From CAZELM01 sp964512995 (GTDB lineage: Bacteria; CSSED10-310), in the NCBI GenBank assembly GCA_964512995.1, contig CAZELM010000030.1, positions 1 through 59,989 on the forward strand: 59,989 nucleotides of DNA, read 5' to 3'. The notes beneath the pieces are model-generated. The model saw nothing but the letters and a program-made list of their open reading frames with translations. It was not told the origin of the DNA and ran no database searches. Shown here piece by piece: positions 7,962 through 17,493 of the stretch (the stretch's first letter is position 1; each line of letters opens with the position of its first letter). Position numbers and translations under genes: made by a program.

Positions 7962-10184
7962 ATGACCACTCTGTTCCAGGCAGCCACCATCCTGATCGGC
8001 GTGATCGTCATTCCCGGATTGAAAGATCCATTCGTTTTTCCGAAATGGTCTGTGGGAGTGTTGTTTGCTGCTCTCTTTTTGATCTGTCTGGCTGCTCATC
8101 CGGTCAAGCGGTCGCCACCCTATCGGACAGTCGCCATGCCATTTGCCGCACTCTGGCTGGCGCATATCATCTCCGTGTTCGTCAGTGGCCATGTGTGGTC
8201 CGCTATCGAAACGATCATGGCAATCGGGATAGCCGGTGTGTGGCTTGCCGCCGGGAGCCTGTTGCTTCAATCCGACACACAACGCGAAAAGTGGGCACTG
8301 AGTGTCTCCATCACCGGAATTATCGTTGCCATGATCGGTATCGGCGCGGTATTCGGTATCGGGTGGAACCGGTATCCCGGGATTCCGGATCCATCCGCCA
8401 CATTCGGGCATCGAAACCTCATCGCTCAGTTTCTGATCATACAGATTCCAATATCACTTTACGGGGCATTCACCTCCCACCGGTTGGCAAAACGAATCAC
8501 CGGAGCGATCAGTGCGTTTTCCGGCACGATATTACTGGTGTTCAGCGCTTGTCGGGGAGCCTGGATCGGGATGATCGGCGGAACCGGACTGGTGCTGTTG
8601 GTTCTGGGATGGCGAGGCTATTTTCAAAACCGGAAACGGACATGGTCATGGATCCTTCTTGGGCTCATCATGGGGAGCGTGATGGCGGGTTTTCCGGTGA
8701 TACGAGACCGCTGGTTATCGATCACGGATATCGGGCGGGGAACGAACCGGTTCCGGGTGCTGGTCTGGTCATCAACATGCCGGATGATCCAGGATGCTCC
8801 CGTATGGGGGATCGGCGCCGGCAATTTCCAGTATGTGTATCCGCTATATCGATCGGAAGAAGAGATTCGCCTGTCAGGCAAAGAGGTCGTCGTCGATCAG
8901 GCGCATAACGACTATCTCCAGGTTGCAGCGGAAACCGGTGTGTTTGGGTTTCTGAGCATGGTCTGGCTCCTGTCCACACTATTCCATCAATGCATCCGGA
9001 TCCCGCTTCACGCCGGACCCGAGCGTCGTTTATTCTGCCTGATGGCGCTGATGGCGATCGGAGCCACCGCGATTCATGCCGGATTCAGTTCCAACTTCCG
9101 GAATCCGGTGCCATTGCTGCTGATCGCGGCACTTTCGGGTTCGTTGCTGCACGGAACTCCGGCTCGCACGCCCATCGCCACGCCAGGGTCGTTTCTCTCA
9201 AAAACATCCTGTCTCCTGGGAGCTGCCATGTTGGTGACGCTCTGGGGGGTTCGTGCCCATTACGAAATCCTTGTCGGCCGGGGCACACTGGCGGAACTGC
9301 GCAAGGATTACCCATCCGCTGCCCGTTATTTTACCGCGGCACACCGATGGTTCGGAGACTATGATGCCGGATACCATGCGGGATTTGTATTGTCCGAGAT
9401 GGGTGATTACGACCAGGCTCTGCAAATGCTCAGATCGGCTCACAAACAGCATCCGGCGTTCCGAAACATCCTGTTCAACATGGGTGTTGTTTTAGAGAAA
9501 CTGGGGATGCTGACGGAGTCGGTCGGAATGTATCAGCAAACGACTCGAATCGATCCCGTATTCCCGGACGCATGGAACAATCTGGGCGTTGTACTGAATC
9601 GCCTGAACCGGCTCCCGGAAGCCCAGACCGCTCTTGAACGCGGTGTCCGGGAGGATCCTTGGAGTCCGGATACGCACAGCAATCTGGGGATCATTTATTA
9701 CAAACTGGGACAGTTTCAGAAAGCGATGGAGCAGTTTCAGGCGGGGGTGCGCACGGGCCGCGTTCTGTTTTTCGAGCGATCCACGACACGGCATCTGACG
9801 TTTCTGGGGAAAATGGAATTTCGGGGATCCTTCCTTACTCCCACCGGAACCTCGAATCCCACGCCCTGGGGATATGTGCAGTTTCCTGCGCGTCCGGAGT
9901 TCGCTCCGGAAATCCAAAACCCTCCGGATACGGTGGCTGTGATGTATTCGGATGTCGATCATACGTTAATGATCGAATTTGATGATGTGTCCGATGCGGT
10001 CGGATACATTCTGGAGTATCGGATTCCGCCGCATCTGGGGCGGGTAGAACTGAATCCGGTGAAACCCATCTTCGCGGATCTGTGGAATAATATCGGCGTG
10101 GTGTATGAACGCCAAGGCGATCGGAAAAACGCAGAATATGCATTTCAACGATCCCGGTTTATCCATACTAAATCATCAACCTGA
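7962..10184 (+). CDS. O-antigen ligase/polymerase-like membrane protein with TPR tail
   Basis: 740 residues. The N-terminal ~420 residues form about ten to twelve hydrophobic helices with the Wzy_C/O-antigen ligase pattern, including the periplasmic-loop motifs RGxxRFRVLVWSS, GIGAGNFQYVYP and DQAHNDYLQVAAETGVFGF. Proteins of this family join or polymerise undecaprenol-linked glycans at the periplasmic face. From about residue 445 there are TPR repeats (DYDQALQMLRSA, PDAWNNLGVVLNRL, PDTHSNLGIIYYKLGQF). These are interrupted by about 80 residues of other sequence before a last TPR-like hairpin. The start has no Shine-Dalgarno because the leader is a homopyrimidine tract, so translation may be coupled or leader-dependent. 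The substrate cannot be told from sequence, and no lipopolysaccharide cluster surrounds it. Confidence 0.88.
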   Translation: MTTLFQAATILIGVIVIPGLKDPFVFPKWSVGVLFAALFLICLAAHPVKRSPPYRTVAMPFAALWLAHIISVFVSGHVWSAIETIMAIGIAGVWLAAGSLLLQSDTQREKWALSVSITGIIVAMIGIGAVFGIGWNRYPGIPDPSATFGHRNLIAQFLIIQIPISLYGAFTSHRLAKRITGAISAFSGTILLVFSACRGAWIGMIGGTGLVLLVLGWRGYFQNRKRTWSWILLGLIMGSVMAGFPVIRDRWLSITDIGRGTNRFRVLVWSSTCRMIQDAPVWGIGAGNFQYVYPLYRSEEEIRLSGKEVVVDQAHNDYLQVAAETGVFGFLSMVWLLSTLFHQCIRIPLHAGPERRLFCLMALMAIGATAIHAGFSSNFRNPVPLLLIAALSGSLLHGTPARTPIATPGSFLSKTSCLLGAAMLVTLWGVRAHYEILVGRGTLAELRKDYPSAARYFTAAHRWFGDYDAGYHAGFVLSEMGDYDQALQMLRSAHKQHPAFRNILFNMGVVLEKLGMLTESVGMYQQTTRIDPVFPDAWNNLGVVLNRLNRLPEAQTALERGVREDPWSPDTHSNLGIIYYKLGQFQKAMEQFQAGVRTGRVLFFERSTTRHLTFLGKMEFRGSFLTPTGTSNPTPWGYVQFPARPEFAPEIQNPPDTVAVMYSDVDHTLMIEFDDVSDAVGYILEYRIPPHLGRVELNPVKPIFADLWNNIGVVYERQGDRKNAEYAFQRSRFIHTKSST

Positions 10185-10250
10185 ACGGCCAGCCGCAGCC
10201 CAAAATCCCCCGCTTGCCATAGTCTCCCGGAAAGATTATTCTTCTTCAGC

Positions 10251-13200
10251 ATGTCTGATGTCAGCAACGATAAATATATTGATCGGTTTCAGATCATCCG
10301 GTTACTGGGTAAGGGAGGAATGGGGAAGGTCTACCTGGTTAAAGATCCCCAGAACGAGCAATTGATCGCCCTGAAAACGCTCCTCATGCAGACCGCATCC
10401 GGAATGTATCGGTTTCAGCGGGAATTCCGGGCGATCGCACGATTGAATCACCCCAATATCGTCTCAGTGTACCATTATGGAATGCACGACAATTCGCCGT
10501 ACTTCACCATGGAATATGTGGAAGGGACGGATTTGTGGAATTATCTTTCAGAATGGCAGATAATGGTTGGCAATGCAGAACAGAGAGCACTCCACCGTCT
10601 GGAAAAAACCTATCGTGTTATATCGGAGATCTGCGATGCCCTCCACTACATTCACACCCATGGGCTGATCCACCGGGATCTCAAACCAGGGAACATCATG
10701 GTCACGCTCACGGGTCAAGCCAAGCTCATGGATTTTGGGCTCGCACGGGAGATCGACACATCGATGGCCATGACCCGTACCGGGGTCGTTATCGGAACGC
10801 TTGCGTATATGTCTCCGGAGCAGTGCCGGGGAGAAAAACTGGATCACCGCTCGGATTTATACTCCCTCGGAATCATCCTGTATGAAGTGCTGTGCGGCCA
10901 GCTCCCTTTTGGCGCTCAGAATCCAATGGATCTGATGATGAAGCAGATCGATGAAGATCCACCGGCTCCCCGTCAGATCAATCCCGATATTCCACCGGAT
11001 CTGGAGCAGATCATCCTGCGGCTGCTCCAGAAAGAATCATCCCGCCGGTATCAGACTGCACTGGAGCTTCGAAGGCGCTGTGATGAATTGGCCAGTTTCA
11101 TTACCGGTGATACGTTATCCATCGAAATTGTCAGCGATGGCGAGAGCTATACCCCAGATTCATTTCTGGAGCCGGCGTTTGTCGGACGAACACACGAAAA
11201 AGCGATTTTCCAGACGTTATTGAACCGGTTCCATGCCGATGACCGGAAAGGTCTGACCACTGTTCTGGTCGCAGGTGAAGCCGGGATGGGGAAAAGCCGG
11301 TTAATGCAGGAAATCGTACGGCTGGCGCGGATGACCGAAACCAAAGTATTCATTGCCCGGTGTTTTCCCGGTGAAAATCTTCCCTACCGTGCATTCGCGG
11401 ATCTGATGGATTCCATGAGTGCCCTGCTCTGGAAAAAAGATACCGCCGAACAACGGCACTATGTGCAGAACGATGCCAGAATTCTGGCTCGGGTCTTTTC
11501 CGGATTCAATCACCTCAAAGTGATACAGGATATTCCGGAGCCGGAACAGGTATCCCCGGCAGATGAACGCCGCCGGTTGTTTGTTTCGGTGAGAAAACTT
11601 CTCGCCCGTTTCGCACAGGACCACCCCCTGCTCATCTTCATGGATAATCTTCAGTGGATCGATGAAGATGCGTTTCAGCTCCTGAAATATCTCACGGAAT
11701 TCAATCCGGCCGAACCGGACGACCATGCCCCCATTATTCTCGTTGGATTGTATCGGCCGGAGGAGATCCCCGGTGGTCCGTTTGGGGATTACGTCGCCAA
11801 TCGGGAATCCATCCTGGATTCCCTGATTCATCTCGAACTGGCACCGTTATCGATTGACGAGATCCAGGAATTGCTCCAGAGCATGCTGGGAACCGATGAC
11901 CATCATCGACGATTTGCGGCGTGGTTATCCGATCAGACAGGGGGAAATCCTTATTTCATCGTGGAAATCGTCAAAGACCTGCTCCAGCGACGGATCCTCT
12001 TCCGAAAAAGCAGCCAGTGGATGCTTCAGTTAAACGTCAATAATATCATCAAAGCGGATATGACGACGCTGGAATTCAGCATTCTTGAAGTGCCATCCGG
12101 GATTGAAGCGATTGTCAACCGGCGGCTCGAACATCTTTCAGAATCCGCGCATCGTCTGCTGCAATGGGCCGCGGTTGCCGGAAAAGGGTTCACCTATCAG
12201 ATGCTTTGTTCATTGGAAATATCTGAAACGGAACAGTTGCTGGATGATCTGACCGATCTATTGAGAGCCGGAATTATTGTGGAGCGGCGTGGCCAGCGGG
12301 ATGATTATCTGGAGTTCGAGCAGCAGTTGGTTCAGGAAGTCCTGTATCGGGATTTATCGTCGCATCGCAGACGGATCTATCACCGGAAACTGGCACAGTA
12401 TTACGCGAAGCTCCAGTCCAGCGAAGCAGAAGTCGAAGCGCTGGCGCGTCACTGGCAAGCATCGGATCTTCCCCAGTATGCTCCCAAATATCTCTTCCTG
12501 GCTGGCGTCAATTCAAAGAATGCCTATGCACCCGCGCAGGCGATCCAGTTGTTCACACAGGCGATCGATCTGCTGGTCAATCCCGAATATCAGCCGCTGA
12601 TCCAGAACTATGAAAAGCTGTTGTTCTATAGTTACAGCCTTCGGGGAGATGTATATGAGGAGACAGGCCGAACGGCGCTGGCACTGGCGGATTACCAGAT
12701 GTTGCTGGACATTGCAACCCATTCAAACAATCTCCCGTTCATGGGAATGTCGCTGAACAAGCTGGCGATCGTCGCCATGACCCGGGGTCAATTCCGGCAA
12801 GCGGTGGATTATAATGAAAAATCGCTCGAAATCTGGACTCAGCTCGGGGATGTGGAGTCGCAGATCAAGTGCTTGTATAATATGGGGATCATCCATTCCA
12901 ATCTCGGGGATAACTCCCTGGGGATCGAAAAATACACGGAAGCGCTGCGCCTGGCCAAAACCTCCAACGATCTTCCAAGCCAGACCGCCATATTGAACAA
13001 TCTGGCCGTGTTGCTGATCTCCATGGGCCGTGATATCCAGGCATCCCGGTTTATCGAAGAGTACAAGGACCTATGCCAGAAAGTCCGGGATAAACAGGGA
13101 TTGACACGATCGCTCTCGAACCTGGGATTGATTCATTATCATCTGAGAAACAGCACGCTGGCGAACCAATACTTCCGGAAAGGGCTCACATTGGCGGACA

Positions 13201-14243
13201 GTATCGATTATCCGCTGGCGCGTGCGGTCATCCGATCCAATCAGGGTGAGTTCTGCCGGTTTCAGGGCGATATTGACCACGCACTGGCCTGTCATGAGGA
13301 ATCACTCAAACTGGCTCGTCAATTCGAAGACCGGAGTCTGGTTTCGGACAACCTGCATCGGATCGGTCAGGATCTCTGGCATGGCGGTCAGTTTACGAAA
13401 GCCATCCGGTATTTTGCGCAATCCATCAAAGAAACCAAGGCGATGGAAGCGCATGGCGATGAAATTCTGGTCCGGTACCACCTGGGGATGCTGCTTGCGG
13501 ATCTCAACGATTATCGAGCCGTCCGGTTTCAGTTACAAAGGAATACACATCTTCTGAAAAAAATTTCCAATCCCCTTCTGGAAATCCTCACCGATTGCCT
13601 CCGCCTGCGCATGATGGTTATCGCCATGCAGTCCGGACGGATGGAATCCTTGCCGCCGGCAAACCAAATCATCGAATACTGGGAAACCAGACTCGCGATG
13701 ATCGAGTCTGTTCTGGCCAAGGATCAACTGGCGCGATGGCAATCCTGGATCACCATTTTTCTGGGAGATGACACCACGGGATTATTGCGGTGGAATCAGC
13801 TTTTCACAGACAATGTGGCAAACCAAGGCTTACTCATTGCCGCCGAAATCCGAAGCGAGCAATTGGCATATCATTGCCGGATGATGAATTGGGAGCAGGT
13901 ACAGCAGGATCTCGACGCGTGGTTCCGGATCTCCGCGGATCGCAAACTCGAACCATTCCATACGGCATTTGGCGTGCTTCAGGCGGAGGTCTATTTTCGG
14001 AAAGGTGACATGAACGAATCGAAACGGATTTGTGAAGCTTGTCTGGAAACGATACGGAAGCAGGCACGGATGATGTCAGGAGCGATTTCCAAGCGGTTCA
14101 TGCAATCCGGATACCGGAAACAGCTCATTGGAATGCTGGTTCAACTCTATATTAAAACGGGAGATGCCGCATCTGCCGTTGCACTATTGCAGGAATCGGG
14201 ATTTGATGAACCTCCCGGCGCATCGGATGTCTTATTCCCTTAG
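10251..14243 (+). CDS. Ser/Thr protein kinase - AAA/STAND ATPase - TPR regulator
   Basis: 1330 residues. A complete eukaryotic-like kinase domain fills about 10-280: GKGGMG glycine loop (20-25), ATP lysine in IALK (42), catalytic HRDLKPGN (141-148), DFG (161-163) and SPEQ. An AAA-16/STAND-type ATPase follows from about 305 (FVGR entry), with Walker A GEAGMGKS (342-349) and Walker B LLIFMDNLQW (460-469). The rest is alpha-helical, with TPR units such as IKCLYNMGIIHSNLGD. All kinase residues needed for activity are present. Such proteins are thought to be signal-integrating scaffolds whose ATPase switches oligomeric state; the input and target here are unknown. It follows the polymerase gene by 66 bp in the same direction and may be cotranscribed. 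The ATG at 10251 has only a weak ribosome site. Confidence 0.93.
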   Translation: MSDVSNDKYIDRFQIIRLLGKGGMGKVYLVKDPQNEQLIALKTLLMQTASGMYRFQREFRAIARLNHPNIVSVYHYGMHDNSPYFTMEYVEGTDLWNYLSEWQIMVGNAEQRALHRLEKTYRVISEICDALHYIHTHGLIHRDLKPGNIMVTLTGQAKLMDFGLAREIDTSMAMTRTGVVIGTLAYMSPEQCRGEKLDHRSDLYSLGIILYEVLCGQLPFGAQNPMDLMMKQIDEDPPAPRQINPDIPPDLEQIILRLLQKESSRRYQTALELRRRCDELASFITGDTLSIEIVSDGESYTPDSFLEPAFVGRTHEKAIFQTLLNRFHADDRKGLTTVLVAGEAGMGKSRLMQEIVRLARMTETKVFIARCFPGENLPYRAFADLMDSMSALLWKKDTAEQRHYVQNDARILARVFSGFNHLKVIQDIPEPEQVSPADERRRLFVSVRKLLARFAQDHPLLIFMDNLQWIDEDAFQLLKYLTEFNPAEPDDHAPIILVGLYRPEEIPGGPFGDYVANRESILDSLIHLELAPLSIDEIQELLQSMLGTDDHHRRFAAWLSDQTGGNPYFIVEIVKDLLQRRILFRKSSQWMLQLNVNNIIKADMTTLEFSILEVPSGIEAIVNRRLEHLSESAHRLLQWAAVAGKGFTYQMLCSLEISETEQLLDDLTDLLRAGIIVERRGQRDDYLEFEQQLVQEVLYRDLSSHRRRIYHRKLAQYYAKLQSSEAEVEALARHWQASDLPQYAPKYLFLAGVNSKNAYAPAQAIQLFTQAIDLLVNPEYQPLIQNYEKLLFYSYSLRGDVYEETGRTALALADYQMLLDIATHSNNLPFMGMSLNKLAIVAMTRGQFRQAVDYNEKSLEIWTQLGDVESQIKCLYNMGIIHSNLGDNSLGIEKYTEALRLAKTSNDLPSQTAILNNLAVLLISMGRDIQASRFIEEYKDLCQKVRDKQGLTRSLSNLGLIHYHLRNSTLANQYFRKGLTLADSIDYPLARAVIRSNQGEFCRFQGDIDHALACHEESLKLARQFEDRSLVSDNLHRIGQDLWHGGQFTKAIRYFAQSIKETKAMEAHGDEILVRYHLGMLLADLNDYRAVRFQLQRNTHLLKKISNPLLEILTDCLRLRMMVIAMQSGRMESLPPANQIIEYWETRLAMIESVLAKDQLARWQSWITIFLGDDTTGLLRWNQLFTDNVANQGLLIAAEIRSEQLAYHCRMMNWEQVQQDLDAWFRISADRKLEPFHTAFGVLQAEVYFRKGDMNESKRICEACLETIRKQARMMSGAISKRFMQSGYRKQLIGMLVQLYIKTGDAASAVALLQESGFDEPPGASDVLFP

Positions 14244-14480
14244 AGTGGTAAGATTTCCCACCCCGTCAGCCAGGGTGACGCATCGATTCAGCAGGGGCGG
14301 AGCGACAACATTGGACAATTTCCCTCACCCCACCAGCCATGTTATTGGGTTGATCCATGCTGCTTTCACCAGCGACCCTCTCCCGGGGGAGAGGTAATGA
14401 AGGATCCCGAATACGTGCCCTTCCACATTCCGATCACCCCATCCAATACCCGTTGACATCCGTTTGAGAATGATCACCAG
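14244..14480. other. Intergenic region with dispersed hairpin repeat
   Basis: No gene is visible. A perfect hairpin, CCTCTCCC-gg-GGGAGAGG (14377-14394), sits in a segment (ctcacccc...ctctcccgggggagagg) of the type scattered through many environmental genomes. It is related to the hairpin at 7846-7869. It may also serve as terminator of the kinase gene. Confidence 0.5.
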
Positions 14481-15096
14481 CTATATTATGACCGCGGCCA
14501 ACTCGTATTACGACCACGGCAACTCGTATTATGACCGCGGGCAACTCGTATCATAACCGCAGCAACTCGTATTATGACCACGGCAACTCGTATTATGACC
14601 GCGGCAACTCGTATTATGACCACGGTCACTCGTATTACGACCACGGAAACTCATATTATGACCACGGCAACTCATATTATGACCGCGGCAACTCATATTA
14701 TGACCGCGGCCAACTCGTATTATAACCACGGCAACTCGTATTACGACCACGGCAACTCATATTATGACCACGGCAACTCATATTATGACCGCGGCAACTC
14801 ATATTATGACCACGGGCAACTCGTATTATAACCACGGGCAACTCGTATTATGACCACGGCAACTCGTATTATGACCACGGCAACTCGTATTATGACCACG
14901 GGCAACTCGTATTATAACCGCGGGCAACTCGTATTATAACCGCGGGCAACTCGTATTATGACCACGGCAACTCGTATTATAACCGCGGGCAACTCGTATT
15001 ATGACCACGGCAACTCATATTATGACCGCGGCAACTCATATTATGACCGCGGCCAACTCATATTGTGGCCACGGTCACTCGTATTATGACCGCGGT
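14481..15096. repeat. Minisatellite of about 29 units of 21-22 bp
   Basis: Units follow the consensus AACTCGTATTATGACCRCGGC. Most are 21 bp; about nine carry an extra G or C and are 22 bp. Variable positions are limited (cgt/cat, atg/ata/acg, ccacgg/ccgcgg). The mix of 21- and 22-bp units breaks every reading frame, and no start site or flanking gene includes it, so I treat it as non-coding. It ends about 130 bp before the first PilT-like gene. Confidence 0.95.
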
Positions 15097-15228
15097 CAGC
15101 CGGTTATGGTGTTGGGAACTGTTAAAAAGGTTATTTCTTCACGGAAATAATCTGGATTTTCAAATCAATTCATGATTAAATAGGGCCGTAAAATAACCTC
15201 CAATAACTGAAAGAGATTGGATTGGGTG

Positions 15229-16350
15229 ATGGCAAAAATAGAAGCATTATTGATTAAAGCGGCCGAGAGCGGTGCATCGAATGTTCACATCTCCACGGGT
15301 TCTCCTCCATTGATTCGCCTGCACGGTGATCTGATGCCACTCACAAATGAAATACTACCCATTGAAGTGACACGTGGGTTGTTATTGGAGATCATGAATG
15401 AACAGCAGCAGAATATCATTCTGAATACGCGCAGGGAGTTGGATTTCTCATATACCGCCAGCAATGGGCTTCGATTTCGGGTGAATATATTCCGTCAGAG
15501 ACGCGGACTGGATGCGAATTTTCACATCATTCCCGCTCGCGTGCCGACCTTGAAGGAGTTGGGATTGCCGGTCGTTGTATCCGAACAGGTGAAACACAAC
15601 AACGGGTTGATCCTGGTAACCGGCTCGGCCGGATGCGGGAAATCATCCACTCTGGCCGGCATGATCAATCTGATCAACCGGACGCAGGAAAAGCATATCA
15701 TCACGGTGGAAGATCCCATTGAATTCATGCACACCAATATCCGCTGCATGGTGAACCAGCGTGAAGTCGGCACCCATACGCGTTCGTTTGCCGTTGCTTT
15801 GCGTCAAGCGCTTCGAGCCGACCCGGACATCATTCTGGTGGGGGAAATGCGTGATCTGGAGACGATCTCCATGGCCATCACCGCCGCAGAAACCGGACAC
15901 CTGGTCTTGGGAACCCTGCACACCTTATCCGCTCCCAAAACTCTGGATCGAATCATCGATGTTTTCCCCGGTCATCAGAAAAACCAGATCCGATCCATGG
16001 TATCCGAATCCCTCCGGTGCGTCATCTGCCAGCAACTGCTTCGCTCATCCCTCGGCGGAACCCGGATTCTGGCCTGTGAGATCCTGCTGGGAAGCCCTCC
16101 CATTACCAATCTGATCCGCGAAGGTAAGACCTACCAGATTCCCAGTGTGATTCAGATGAACCGCGCGATGGGAATGCAAAGCATGGACGACCACCTGTTC
16201 GACTTGGTGAGGGATCACAAAATCACTTATGAGGAAGCCTATGCGAATGCGCACGATCAACGCCATTTCGAAGAAATGTGTCTGAATATGAAACTGGCCC
16301 AACGATCGGTCGTCGATGCCGAAAAACACAAAGAAAAACGCAGAGGGTAG
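15229..16350 (+). CDS. pilT: PilT-like type IV pilus retraction ATPase (divergent copy)
   Basis: About 373 residues, the usual PilT/PilU length. The N-terminal PAS-like half is followed by a RecA-like ATPase: Walker A GSAGCGKSS (132-140, canonical is GxTGSGKST), Asp box VEDPIEFMH, Walker B DPDIILVGEMRD and His box GHLVLGTLHT. The C-terminal NLIREGK segment matches the PilT AIRNLIRE motif. It should act as a cytoplasmic hexamer that depolymerises pilin to retract the fibre. The start is not certain: ATG 15229 follows GTG 15226 and a TTG at 15217, with AAAGAG just upstream. The changed Walker A (Ala and Cys for Thr and Ser) sets it apart from the next gene. No pilin or pilus assembly genes are in the window. 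Confidence 0.9.
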   Translation: MAKIEALLIKAAESGASNVHISTGSPPLIRLHGDLMPLTNEILPIEVTRGLLLEIMNEQQQNIILNTRRELDFSYTASNGLRFRVNIFRQRRGLDANFHIIPARVPTLKELGLPVVVSEQVKHNNGLILVTGSAGCGKSSTLAGMINLINRTQEKHIITVEDPIEFMHTNIRCMVNQREVGTHTRSFAVALRQALRADPDIILVGEMRDLETISMAITAAETGHLVLGTLHTLSAPKTLDRIIDVFPGHQKNQIRSMVSESLRCVICQQLLRSSLGGTRILACEILLGSPPITNLIREGKTYQIPSVIQMNRAMGMQSMDDHLFDLVRDHKITYEEAYANAHDQRHFEEMCLNMKLAQRSVVDAEKHKEKRRG

Positions 16351-16354
16351 TACT

Positions 16355-17419
16355 GTGGCAGCGATAGATGATTTTTTACAGGACGTCATCAGATTAAAGG
16401 GATCGGATCTGCACTTCGTGACCGGAGCCCGACCCATGGTCCGAATCAATGGTCGATTGACCAATGTCCGGGAAAAAAGCGTTGATGAACAGGAAGGACG
16501 CGAGATTCTCCTCGAAATCCTATCCAAAACCAATCGGGATAAATTCCTCGACAACCTGGATATCGATTTTGCGTATTCGCTCCCGAATGTTTCCCGGTTC
16601 CGGGTGACGATGTTCCATCAGTGTCATGGTATCGGCGCGGTTTTCCGGGTGATCCCGGACAAACCCAGCACCATCGAAGAACTGGGACTGCCTCCTTCCA
16701 TCAGCCGGTTTGCTCTATTGGAGCGTGGCCTCGTGCTGATCACCGGTGCCACCGGTTCCGGAAAAAGCACGACACTGGCAGCCATCATCGACATCATCAA
16801 CCGGCGCGGCAAGCAACATATCATCACCATCGAAGATCCGATTGAATTCGTCCACAATAACCGCGGATGCCTCATCACCCAGCGGGAAGTCGGCCAGCAT
16901 AGCATGTCGTTCGCTTCCGCTCTGCGCGCCGCACTCCGCGAAGATCCGGATATCATCCTCGTCGGAGAGATGCGCGATCTGGAAACCACTCAGTTGACGC
17001 TGTCCGCTGCGGAGACCGGAATCCTTGTTTTTGCCACGGTCCATACCAACTCCGCAGTCAAAACAATTGACCGGGTGGTCGATGTGTTCCCGGCGGAAGA
17101 ACAGGAACATGTCCGTGTCATGTTATCCGTGTCACTCCGGGGAGTCATCTCGCAGCAGCTTCTGCCAACGATTCACAATGACGCCAGAATCCCGGCGGTC
17201 GAGATCATGTTCTGCAACTCGGCGATATCAAATGTCATTCGGGAAGGGAAAACCCATCAGTTGACCAGTTTGATCCAGGGCAGCCGGAAGGAAGATATGC
17301 AGACCATGGACCAGGGACTCATCGATCTGTACAAGAACCGGAAGATCTCCTATGAAACCGGTCTGGCGCGGGTAACGGATCGAAACGCGTTCCTGCGCGC
17401 TGCCGGACCCCGTTCCTGA
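16355..17419 (+). CDS. pilT: PilT-like type IV pilus retraction ATPase (canonical copy)
   Basis: About 354 residues from a GTG at 16355 that has AGAGGG 7 nt upstream; an in-frame ATG at 16316 would overlap the previous gene. The motifs are canonical: Walker A GATGSGKST (131-139), Asp box IEDPIEFVH, Walker B DPDIILVGEMRD, His box TGILVFATVHT, and NVIREGK near the C-terminus. It lies 4 bp after the first PilT-like gene, so the two are surely cotranscribed. They probably form a PilT/PilU-type pair in which both motors power retraction. Which copy is the primary motor is inference, but this one keeps the standard nucleotide-binding loop. Confidence 0.93.
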   Translation: MAAIDDFLQDVIRLKGSDLHFVTGARPMVRINGRLTNVREKSVDEQEGREILLEILSKTNRDKFLDNLDIDFAYSLPNVSRFRVTMFHQCHGIGAVFRVIPDKPSTIEELGLPPSISRFALLERGLVLITGATGSGKSTTLAAIIDIINRRGKQHIITIEDPIEFVHNNRGCLITQREVGQHSMSFASALRAALREDPDIILVGEMRDLETTQLTLSAAETGILVFATVHTNSAVKTIDRVVDVFPAEEQEHVRVMLSVSLRGVISQQLLPTIHNDARIPAVEIMFCNSAISNVIREGKTHQLTSLIQGSRKEDMQTMDQGLIDLYKNRKISYETGLARVTDRNAFLRAAGPRS

Positions 17420-17493
17420 AATCAACATGATCGCATCCCTCCCCGGAATGTTTCCGATATTCCCGGCACGGTAAAAGCGGGAGGACATGGATC

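Noticed and set aside
14531..14831. Coding repeat for an NSYYDHG-type protein
   Set aside because: A 7-residue period can be read locally, but mixed 21- and 22-bp units break all frames and there is no ribosome site.
14481..15096. CRISPR array
   Set aside because: Units abut directly with no unique spacers and no cas genes nearby, so it is a tandem minisatellite.
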